Below, piece by piece: positions 57,206 to 64,000 of a DNA stretch of 64,000 bases (positions within the stretch are counted from its first letter, which is position 1; each line of letters begins with the position of its first letter). Source of the DNA: Micromonospora kangleipakensis (GTDB taxonomy: Bacteria > Actinomycetota > Actinomycetes > Mycobacteriales > Micromonosporaceae). The stretch spans positions 3,100,001 through 3,164,000 of the forward strand of contig NZ_SHLD01000001.1 in NCBI RefSeq assembly GCF_004217615.1, given 5' to 3'. The translations under genes and the position numbers were made by a program. Below the pieces are notes generated by a model. The model did no database searches. It worked only from the letters and a program-made list of their open reading frames with translations, and was not told the DNA's origin.

Positions 57206-58627
57206 GTGATTAATCGGGAGGACGTCTACTTCCGGCTTCCGGCAATGGCCCAGAACATGCTGATGTCAGTTGCTGGCGTGGGAGTGAATAGAAAGAGGTA
57301 CGGAGCGCTCTTCCATCGGCGCCTTGCCGAGTACGAGGATCGAGATATGTGGGATCCGGAGCGGATATCAATATTCCGCAAAACGAGGCGAGCTGCTGTC
57401 CTGGAATATGCATCCCGTACTCCATACTATAAAAGTGTTTTCGAAAGGATGGGCGCAACATGGCGCGACCTGGTCGACGACAGCGCCTTCATTGAAATAC
57501 CCTTGACGCACAAAAGCGATGTGCGTGACCGTCCGAACGATTTCCTTGCTCGACCGCGGGCGAAGGGCGATAGCATCGTCCGGACTTCCGGCACAACAGG
57601 AACATCTCTGGCTATATGTAAGGATGTCAACGCGATCGCGGAGATGTGGGCCGTTTGGTGGCGCTACAGGCATCGGCATGGGATCACGAGAGGCACGTGG
57701 TGCGCCTTCTTTAGTGGAAAGCGCGTTATCGGAGCGAGCCAGGGCGTGCCGTACTGGAGAACGAATTACCCAGGCCGTGAAGTGCGTTTCAGTGGGCACC
57801 ATATATCGCCAGCCACCGTGAAATGTTACGTTGACAAGCTCAATCGCTCGCGTTTGCCGTGGATTCACGGGTTTCCGTCAGTTATTGCGAATTTGGCAAG
57901 ATGCATGCTTGAGAGAGGCGTAGGTCTTGACTACCAGCCTCTCGTCCTCACCCTTGGCGGCGAGAATCTAACGCCTTGGCAGTTGAAGAGCATCCAAGGT
58001 GCATTCGGTGTGACGCCAGTCCAACATTACGGTCTCGCCGAACAGGTCGCGAATATCTCTGAATGTGTCGAAGGTCGGCTGCATGTCGATGAAGACTTCG
58101 CCGAGGTTGAGCTGATCAATCAGGGTGGTGGGTTGTCTCAGATTGTTGGGACGCCGTACGGCAACGGGGCTACTGTGTTGCTGCGATACGCTACTGGCGA
58201 TCTTGCGGTCGCTGCCAAGGATCACTGCACTTGCGGGCGTGCGGGACGGGTTGTCGCGTCTATAGACGGCCGAGAGGCTGACCTCATTGTCCTTCCCGAT
58301 GGTCGGTTTACCGCGCCAGGTGCCGCGTTCTCACCTGCCCTCGGGCTGGCGGAGGCGCAGGTTATTCAGCACGAGAACGGAAGCCTGACCGTGAGATACG
58401 TACCGTCTGTTGGATGGTCGGCAAGCTCTCTGGAAGCGATGGACCATTCATTACGTAAGTATGTCGGGCAGGCGCTGGAGGTCAACTACGTCCGAGTTGA
58501 CGAAGTGCAACGGACACCGACTGGGAAGGTCCGCTTTGCGATTTCAGAGATGCGCGGCAACGATCGGACCAATCAGGTGAGCCTATCCCTGGAGGAACGG
58601 GGCCGTGTTGTCTCCTCACAGTTGTGA
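57206..58627 (+). CDS. CapK/PaaK-like AMP-forming ligase family protein
   Basis: A 473-residue member of the phenylacetate-CoA ligase-like (CapK) branch of the adenylating enzymes. It has SIVRTSGTTGTSLAICKDVN (the ATP-binding loop), LGGENLTPWQLKSI, VQHYGLAEQVANISECVEG, LLRYATGDLAV and, at the end, RTPTGKVRFAISE with the catalytic-Lys region. CapK proteins are frequent in capsule loci, where they are thought to activate an acyl group for transfer; the substrate is unknown. GTG 57206 has AAGGA upstream. Its base composition is visibly poorer in G+C, with many A/T third positions, so it was probably acquired recently. Confidence 0.88.
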   Translation: MINREDVYFRLPAMAQNMLMSVAGVGVNRKRYGALFHRRLAEYEDRDMWDPERISIFRKTRRAAVLEYASRTPYYKSVFERMGATWRDLVDDSAFIEIPLTHKSDVRDRPNDFLARPRAKGDSIVRTSGTTGTSLAICKDVNAIAEMWAVWWRYRHRHGITRGTWCAFFSGKRVIGASQGVPYWRTNYPGREVRFSGHHISPATVKCYVDKLNRSRLPWIHGFPSVIANLARCMLERGVGLDYQPLVLTLGGENLTPWQLKSIQGAFGVTPVQHYGLAEQVANISECVEGRLHVDEDFAEVELINQGGGLSQIVGTPYGNGATVLLRYATGDLAVAAKDHCTCGRAGRVVASIDGREADLIVLPDGRFTAPGAAFSPALGLAEAQVIQHENGSLTVRYVPSVGWSASSLEAMDHSLRKYVGQALEVNYVRVDEVQRTPTGKVRFAISEMRGNDRTNQVSLSLEERGRVVSSQL

Positions 58628-58695
58628 CCGTTTTTCCAGGCTCCGGGCACGGACCTGGACCGCCCAAGCCCGTCGTGATCTGAGCGGAGGCCCGG

Positions 58696-59943
58696 ATGCC
58701 AGAGCCTGACCGGACTGGGGCGTTTCGCGTAGGCGTGTTCGTGGGCTACTTCGTGCCCGCGTACCGCGCCGGCGGACCCATCCGCAGCGTTTCGGCGATC
58801 ACTGCCGCTCGTGACTCGGATATCACGTATGCGGTCTTCACGCGCGACAGGGACGCCGGTGACGCAGAACCGTTCCCCGTCGCGCGACCGGGGGAGGTCG
58901 TCGAGTTCCGGCACCGGCACGTGATGTATGTCGATACCAGCAGACGCTTGGCGTATCTTCGCGCGATGCGCCGTTTCGTACGGCTGGACCATGACGTGTA
59001 CTACTTCAACAGTCTGTGGAACCGGGAGTTCACCCTGGTTCCGCTAACGCTCATGTGCCTTGGCCTGATCGCGCGCCGGCCGGTGCTGCTCGCGCCAAGG
59101 GGCGAATTGCTGTCCGGCGCGCTCGCGCTCAAGACGCGGCGCAAACGGGTGGGGCTCCTCGCCTTGCGGTTCCTGCTGGCCAGGCTCGGGGCGACCATCC
59201 ATTGCACCTCGACCGATGAGATGGACAGCATCAGAAGGTGGCTGCCCGGCCGGCCGGTCGAGCTGGTTTCCGTCGCGTTCGAACCCGAGGAGTGCGTCGA
59301 CGCCAAACAGCCCGGCGAAACTGCGGCGCCATCCGGTGCGCTGCGTGTCTGCTTTTTCTCGCGCATTGGTCCAAAGAAGAACCTCGCGGGCGCGATAGCC
59401 GCCGTGGGTAGGGTGGCCGAGCCCGTACACCTGCGCGTGATCGGCCCTGTATCGGATCAGGCGTACTACCACCACTGCCAGGAGTTGGTCGCGCGGCTGC
59501 CACGGCACGTCCGCGTGGAGTTCGTGGGTCCGGTACGGCATGAGGACGTGGCCGAGGCGCTCTCCTGGGCGCAGGTGTTCTTCCTTCCGACCGGCGGGGA
59601 GAATTTCGGCCACGCGATCCGGGAGGCCATGGCCGTGGGGTTGTGTCCGGTGATCTCCGACGCGACGCCGTGGACCGATCTCGCGCGCCAGGCCGGCGGC
59701 GTCGCCCTGTCCTGGTCCGACACGGACGGGTTCGCAGAGTACCTGTCGCTTCTCGCGCGCATGTCGCCGCAAGAGCTGCGCGCGTTGCGGACCAGGGTGC
59801 TCGATGCGTACCAAGCCTGGCTGGGCAGCCAGGTTTCCAGCGTGGCGCTCATGGATGAGCTGTTCGCGCGCCTTGCGGGTAGGGCGGTCGGGCCGGTGGT
59901 GGCGGAGGGCGGTATTGGCGATCGGCAGGCGGAGCACGCATGA
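58696..59943 (+). CDS. GT4 glycosyltransferase
   Basis: A 415-residue GT-B enzyme. It has RVGVFVGYFVPAYRAGGPIR at the start, YYFNSLWNREFTLVPLTLMC, LLAPRGELLSGALALKTRRK in the hinge, then CFFSRIGPKKNLAGAIAAVG and the donor motif GENFGHAIREAMAVGLCPVI. RGELLSGALxLKxxRK is typical of GT4 enzymes of capsule and exopolysaccharide clusters. CGGAGG lies five bases before the ATG. It follows the CapK-like gene in the same direction. Confidence 0.87.
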   Translation: MPEPDRTGAFRVGVFVGYFVPAYRAGGPIRSVSAITAARDSDITYAVFTRDRDAGDAEPFPVARPGEVVEFRHRHVMYVDTSRRLAYLRAMRRFVRLDHDVYYFNSLWNREFTLVPLTLMCLGLIARRPVLLAPRGELLSGALALKTRRKRVGLLALRFLLARLGATIHCTSTDEMDSIRRWLPGRPVELVSVAFEPEECVDAKQPGETAAPSGALRVCFFSRIGPKKNLAGAIAAVGRVAEPVHLRVIGPVSDQAYYHHCQELVARLPRHVRVEFVGPVRHEDVAEALSWAQVFFLPTGGENFGHAIREAMAVGLCPVISDATPWTDLARQAGGVALSWSDTDGFAEYLSLLARMSPQELRALRTRVLDAYQAWLGSQVSSVALMDELFARLAGRAVGPVVAEGGIGDRQAEHA

Positions 59944-60103
59944 CAGACCCGCGGCCGAGACCCGCAGCGGTCCGCTGGTTGACGGCCAGCCAGGCGGGCG
60001 CCTGTCGCTGGTGGACGCCTCGTCGTCGGTGCCGTGATGACCGCCGGCTGCGCGCGAGCTGGCCCTTCCCCTGTTGGCGCGCGGGGCCATCCCGTTCGAG
60101 TTT

Positions 60104-60310
60104 TGCGGGCAGCGCGGCGACAGCCCGCAGTTCATCCCGGTCCTGGCCGCCATCCGCCCCCGCTTGACCACCGGCCGCCCGAGGACCCGACCGGACCGGG
60201 GTCCTCGCCGACAAGCCGTACACCTCGAAGGACAACAGGGCCTACCTGCGCCGACGCGGCATCGCCGCGACGATCCCGAGAAACCGACCATCGCGGAAGT
60301 TCGCCCGGTC
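60104..60310 (+). pseudogene. IS5-family transposase fragment (left part)
   Basis: The frame from 60104 reads CGQRGDSPQFIPVLAAIRP, a standard core of IS5-type DDE transposases. After a frameshift near 60195 the next frame continues with VLADKPYTSKDNRAYLRRRG, then IAATIP, the block that carries the second catalytic region. The N-terminal part and the end are missing. It lies on the + strand, like the second piece at 62384. Confidence 0.7.
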
Positions 60311-60372
60311 CAGGGTCCCTACAGAGGGTCTTCGGCCCAGCAGCGGCGTACTTGCCGTCCACCGCCGTTCAT

Positions 60373-60975
60373 CTAATGGTCCACTGTGAAATCTATAGGC
60401 TTCAGGGTTCCGTTGTTGGAGTTCTCGGCCGAGCATGCCGTCAGTGCCACAATGAGATCGGACTCGGCGCGCAGAAGGATGTGATCCCCCGGTCGACTCA
60501 TCGGGGGCCCGAGCAGCATTTTCCCAGTACTGCAGTCGTAGACCACATTCATGAAGATGTTGAAGCTTACGCCGATGTGGTCAACGGCCACCTCGTACGG
60601 AGCCAAGGCATCAGCGATGTTCTGTTCGCAGCTCGGGTGATAGCCCTCATGGTCGGGGTAGAGGAGGTCGAAGGTCTGCTGAGAGCAGGGAGTGAGGGTG
60701 AAGTCGTGCCTGCCCACAGTGTCTTCGATGATCCGTAGCATTGGTTGGCTGCGATTGCTGTAGAGCATGTCACCGGTGGTCAGCCATAGCTTCCCGGCGT
60801 AGTCCAGGCTGCGGCCGGACGAGAGATGCTCCGCTCGATCATCGGCCGATACGGCGTACAGGTCGCTGACCTGTTCTCCGTTCGGATCGATGACACGGAG
60901 ATATGCCCCGGCCGGTAGCTCAAACGCTGTGCCGGTCTGGGGGGCGAGACGCTGGGTGGTGGTGGTATCCGTCAT
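60373..60975 (-). CDS. DUF1989 (urea carboxylase-associated) family protein
   Basis: A 200-residue soluble protein of the DUF1989 family: FELPAGAYLRVIDPNGEQVS at the start, KLWLTTGDMLYSNRSQPMLR, LTPCSQQTFDLLYPDHEGYH with conserved Cys/His, and VSFNIFMNVVYDCSTGKM near the end. DUF1989 proteins accompany urea/guanidine breakdown; two of them form carboxyguanidine deiminase in guanidine users, so guanidino chemistry is plausible. ATG 60975 overlaps the upstream stop as TGATG and has TGGAGCAG, so the two genes are coupled. Base composition is lower in G+C than the surroundings. Confidence 0.85.
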   Translation of the reverse strand: MTDTTTTQRLAPQTGTAFELPAGAYLRVIDPNGEQVSDLYAVSADDRAEHLSSGRSLDYAGKLWLTTGDMLYSNRSQPMLRIIEDTVGRHDFTLTPCSQQTFDLLYPDHEGYHPSCEQNIADALAPYEVAVDHIGVSFNIFMNVVYDCSTGKMLLGPPMSRPGDHILLRAESDLIVALTACSAENSNNGTLKPIDFTVDH

Positions 60976-61901
60976 CAGTCTGCTCCATTGGGATAAGAGG
61001 CGCCGACGGTGCTCGTGGCGGGCGCAGCGAAGGGACATTGCCAGTCGGCTTCGACCTCACGCCCCGCGTACTGTCGCGCTTCAGAAGCCTCGCCGAACTG
61101 CATGAGCATGGGATTGGGGCGGCCCTGCAGACGTCCGTCCTTGGCACGAATAGTCCGGCTGACCCGATCCATCTGCCCCCGTTGTCGCAGGGCGTCGAAC
61201 TGTGCGTGTAGGTTGAAGACCAGCGTGAGGACTGGAGCGGTCCGCGCGATGCGGGATGCCTTTGGATGCATGCCGACCACAAAGAATGCCTGACCGGAGA
61301 CGCTGAAGGAAAACCGCGGGTCGTCCGGATCCATCGACACGGCTGGATCCCAGGGCCACTTCCGCGTGTCCTCCTCGTGAACGAAACTCAAGTGACGCCA
61401 CAGCAAGCGTTCGAAGTCGCCCTCATCGTCGACCATCGGATGTTCATACATCGAGATGAACGTTGCAAAAGGTTCCTGAGGCGTGCGACGGATCGCGTAG
61501 CTCTGCACGAACCACTCGAGATCCCTGGTAAGGCAACGGGCCGATTCTTTTGCCCCCAGCTCGTCGTAGACAGCAAAGGCGTAGTTGTCGGCGCGCATCA
61601 CTGATGCCCCCATCAGGCAAGGGTACGCACTGCTCAGGACCGCGGCTCGAAACTTGTCATGGAGCAGTCGGGTGCGTGGGTGGGCGGGGCGGCCGTCGAT
61701 GACCCTGCACAACCGGCGCCCTTGGACGGTGAACACGCCGTGAGCCGCAGGTACCGCATCCGTAGGTGGAATCTCTGCCTCCACCCACCCGGCGCGCGGC
61801 CCCGCTATCGCCGTGCGCTGCGTCGGCGCCTCCACGCTGACCTCCGTCCCAGCCGCGCCGGAACCCCCAGCAGCCTGCCCTGTCAGCTCGGGGCGGGTCA
61901 C
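60975..61901 (-). CDS. YqcI/YcgG family protein, GntA-like putative heme N-oxygenase
   Basis: A 308-residue soluble protein. After an Ala/Gly/Thr-rich start (1-45), the family core reads AVLSSAYPCLMGASVMRADN, FATFISMYEHPMVDDEGDFE, LLWRHLSFVHEEDTRKWPWD, FSVSGQAFFVVGMHPKASRI and PNPMLMQFGEASEARQY, all matching the YqcI/YcgG (PF08892) pattern. The family includes GntA, a heme-dependent N-hydroxylase of a guanidino precursor in guanitoxin synthesis. By homology this protein may hydroxylate a guanidino or amino nitrogen. It is coupled to the DUF1989 gene. The GTG start at 61901 is moderate. The position inside a split transposase suggests transfer. Confidence 0.82.
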   Translation of the reverse strand: MTRPELTGQAAGGSGAAGTEVSVEAPTQRTAIAGPRAGWVEAEIPPTDAVPAAHGVFTVQGRRLCRVIDGRPAHPRTRLLHDKFRAAVLSSAYPCLMGASVMRADNYAFAVYDELGAKESARCLTRDLEWFVQSYAIRRTPQEPFATFISMYEHPMVDDEGDFERLLWRHLSFVHEEDTRKWPWDPAVSMDPDDPRFSFSVSGQAFFVVGMHPKASRIARTAPVLTLVFNLHAQFDALRQRGQMDRVSRTIRAKDGRLQGRPNPMLMQFGEASEARQYAGREVEADWQCPFAAPATSTVGASYPNGAD

Positions 61902-62383
61902 CGTCCCATCACCCCGGCGCCCGACAATCCGGTTGCCACCTTGGCCTCGCCGATCGCCAAAAGATTGGCCAGGGGGAGGAACTTGTCGCGCGCCGTCACG
62001 ACCTACCGTTCCAGGTGGCCGTCAGTGTGCCGCTTGGCGAGCCTGTCTCGGAAAGGTCGGTCGCCAACGCATTCGGGAGGGCGCTGTCTGACCAAAGATC
62101 ACCGCCGCCATTGATATTCCCAACTGCTCCGAACCAGTCCATCTTGCACACAGGCGCTCCCGTTGAATCTGATCATGAACGTTTCTGGGATTCATAGCTA
62201 TGAGAACTCGGCCAGGCCCATCCTAGAGAGTGCCGGCGGGCCGCAAGGCTGACTGACAGAAATTGCGCGGACGGATATTGCTGCGGCAAGCGAAGGCGTT
62301 GGCCGGCCGCCAGGACGATCGCCGCGAACGCGGTTCCGGGACGATTCGGCAGTCAACCCCCGGGCGGGCGTGACGCCCAGCGC
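61902..62383. other. Intergenic stretch upstream of the N-oxygenase gene
   Basis: About 480 bases with mixed, lower G+C composition around 62090-62220. It should hold the promoter of the two-gene unit. A short frame at 62015-62197 has no recognisable product. No inverted terminal repeat was found by eye. Confidence 0.4.
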
Positions 62384-62468
62384 ACAGTGGCGTGACCTGG
62401 CCATCCGCTACGCCAAACGCGCACCCCGCTGCCGGGTCAGCCTCGTCCTGATCGCCGCCGTCATCTGG
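62384..62468 (+). pseudogene. IS5-family transposase fragment (C-terminal end)
   Basis: The + strand reads QWRDLAIRYAKRAPRCRVSL then VLIAAVIW, the usual ending of IS5-type transposases (WRxLAxRYxKxA followed by a hydrophobic helix). It is in the same orientation as the fragment at 60104 and would be its continuation after a short gap in the protein. It overlaps the last codons of the ABC transporter on the other strand. Confidence 0.55.
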
Positions 62469-64000
62469 CCGGTTGGCCCACCGGTTGCGCGTCGGGGCCT
62501 CGGCGGTTGGTGACGTGTCCCCGGTCGAGGACCACGCGGGTGTCGCACCGCTGGACCGTGCTCAACCGGTGCGCGATGACCAATACGGTGATCTTGCCGT
62601 ACAGCTTCTCGATGGTCTCGACGATCTGCTTCTCCGTCTCGGTGTCGAGCGCGGCCGTGGCCTCATCGAGGACCAGCACGTCCGGGTGCAGGTACAAGGC
62701 CCGCGCGATCCCGATGCGTTGCCGCTGCCCGCCCGAGAGCCGGACACCGTGCTCGCCGAGCATGCTGTCGAAGCCGTCGGGCATCGCGAGTACGGTGTCG
62801 AGCAGTTGCGCCTGCGCGATGGCGCGCTCGACGGCAACGTCGTCGATCTCGTCGTCGTCGAGCCCGAGCGCGACGTTGCGGCGTACCGTGTCATCGATGA
62901 TCACCGTGTCCTGCGGGACGTACCCGATCCGGGCGCGCCAGCCGTGCACCAGCTCGGGGGTGATTCTCACGCCGTCGATGTAGATGCCGCCACAGGTGGG
63001 TTGGAGCAGTCCCAGCAGGACATCCACCAGGGTCGTCTTCCCCGATCCGGACGGGCCGACGATGCCGACGGACTCGCCGATCCCGACGGTGAGATTGATC
63101 GAGTCGAGCGCAGGGGTGGGTGCGGCCGGGTACCGGTAGGTCAGGTCGCGAAACTCGATGCACCGCTCGAAGGTGACCGGCTGCGGGTCGTCGTGCTCCG
63201 CCGATCTCTTGATGTCGTTGCCCGCCGCGGCGAGATCCTTCTCCACCTGTTCGAGGCTTCCCACGCCCACGCGAACCAGGTTGGCCATCGCGAGGACGCG
63301 TTGCACCGACGGCAGGAGCCGCATCGACCCGGCGAGGATGACCCCGACCGACGCGAGTACGTCGGCGTCGCCCAGGATCGCCGTGCCGGCGGCCGCCGCC
63401 ATGACGAGCAGCACCACGGACTCCAGGTAATACCGCGACAGGTTGGAGATGAAGAACAGCCCGCGAAGCGCATAGGTGTGCTCGCTGCGTGCCGTCTCGA
63501 ACCGCCGCACCACGGCGCCGCGCCGGCCCAGGGTGGTCAGCACCTTCACCGCCCGCAGGCCCTCCTGGATGATGCGCTGATCACGCGACATCAGCCGCTC
63601 GTCGTCGACCCCCATGCGCCGCGCCCACCTGCGGACCAGGAACAGGTACGTCCCCATCGCGCCGCCGAGCGCGCCGATCGACACGAGCGCCGTCACCGGT
63701 TCCATGACCAGCAGCGCCATGGCCAGGCCGAGGATCAGGGACGCGTCGATGATGATCGTGGTGCCGGGAAGCAGGACGCGCGATGTCAGGTAGCGGACCG
63801 ACATGATGACGGTGCGCATCAGGTCGGCCGAGTGGCGTTGCAGGTGGAACTCGTAGCTGGTGCCCATGAACGTGCGGAAGAGCCTGGCCGACAGGGTCGC
63901 CTCGGCGCGGGCCAGCAGCCCGGCCTGCCACCACGCGAGCGCGCAAGCCGCGATACCGCGCGAGACGAGCAGCGTGACGGCGACGCCGCCCACCGTCGCC
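62461..64000 (-). CDS. ABC exporter (fused membrane and ATPase domains), N-terminus cut by window edge
   Basis: The frame is open to the window end; 510 or more residues are visible of a usual 580-600. The membrane domain shows helices such as TTIIIDASLILGLAMALLVM and VTALVSIGALGGAMGTYLFL. The ATPase domain has Walker A GPSGSGKTT, Q-loop YVPQD, signature LSGGQRQR, Walker B VLVLDEATAALD and H-loop VIAHRLST. This is the half-transporter type that includes PglK, a flippase for lipid-linked oligosaccharides. Here it probably exports or flips the polysaccharide intermediate made by the neighbouring genes; that role is inferred. Confidence 0.88.
   Translation of the reverse strand, partial: ATVGGVAVTLLVSRGIAACALAWWQAGLLARAEATLSARLFRTFMGTSYEFHLQRHSADLMRTVIMSVRYLTSRVLLPGTTIIIDASLILGLAMALLVMEPVTALVSIGALGGAMGTYLFLVRRWARRMGVDDERLMSRDQRIIQEGLRAVKVLTTLGRRGAVVRRFETARSEHTYALRGLFFISNLSRYYLESVVLLVMAAAAGTAILGDADVLASVGVILAGSMRLLPSVQRVLAMANLVRVGVGSLEQVEKDLAAAGNDIKRSAEHDDPQPVTFERCIEFRDLTYRYPAAPTPALDSINLTVGIGESVGIVGPSGSGKTTLVDVLLGLLQPTCGGIYIDGVRITPELVHGWRARIGYVPQDTVIIDDTVRRNVALGLDDDEIDDVAVERAIAQAQLLDTVLAMPDGFDSMLGEHGVRLSGGQRQRIGIARALYLHPDVLVLDEATAALDTETEKQIVETIEKLYGKITVLVIAHRLSTVQRCDTRVVLDRGHVTNRRGPDAQPVGQPAR

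Overview
The window is very GC-rich, uses GTG starts often, and has third codon positions that are almost all G or C. Together with a GlgE-type glucan pathway, actinobacterial GlgA/GlgM, a NAD kinase and many leaderless-looking starts, this points to an actinobacterium, most likely of the Micromonosporaceae (Micromonospora-like). No rRNA, tRNA, CRISPR array or intact insertion sequence was found. The theme is carbohydrate polymers: two surface-polysaccharide regions flank a glycogen/alpha-glucan locus.

Left region (1-20.2 kb). It holds several GT4 glycosyltransferases, three multi-pass GT-C-like membrane proteins (one of the PIG-V mannosyltransferase type), a GT2 enzyme, UDP-GlcNAc 2-epimerase, a UDP-sugar dehydrogenase with the GGHC active site, a membrane-anchored CDP-glycerol glycerophosphotransferase (TagF-like) and a WbpD-like acetyltransferase. 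Together they suggest a surface glycan with amino-sugar or uronic residues and glycerol-phosphate units. Two unusual half-length glycosyltransferase-like proteins alternate with full GT4 enzymes in one operon. A broken membrane-protein gene lies at 6.7-7.7 kb. A 35-codon ORF in front of the GT2 gene looks like the stump of a duplicated GT4.

Middle region (20.4-31.2 kb). These are mostly stand-alone genes: a DUF952 protein, a small acidic protein, a two-component system tail-to-tail with a TAXI-type binding lipoprotein, a YaaA family protein, another GT-C-like membrane protein, an App1-type DUF2183 phosphatase, an isochorismatase-like hydrolase, and a frameshifted secreted Gln/Gly-rich repeat protein.

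Glucan locus (31.5-41 kb). glgB, glgE and glgA/glgM form one minus-strand operon. It diverges from glgC, which is followed by pgm. The set covers glucose-6-phosphate to glucose-1-phosphate to ADP-glucose to maltose-1-phosphate to branched alpha-glucan, with no TreS or Pep2 in view. A NAD kinase follows.

Right region (41-64 kb). An acyltransferase-3 membrane protein and a large secreted M14 carboxypeptidase lead into an exopolysaccharide locus: a UDP-GlcNAc 4,6-dehydratase-like CapD/PglF protein, UDP-glucose dehydrogenase, GT4 enzymes, a Wzy-like polymerase, a second UDP-GlcNAc 2-epimerase, a fused MDR/Gfo-Idh oxidoreductase, a lower-GC CapK-like AMP ligase, and an ABC exporter cut by the right edge. 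This part is a patchwork, with a glycerophosphodiesterase stump, a GT4 stump, and two pieces of an IS5-like transposase. The two transposase pieces flank a translationally coupled pair: a YqcI/YcgG (GntA-like heme N-oxygenase family) protein and a DUF1989 protein. That pair is the most intriguing cargo in the window.
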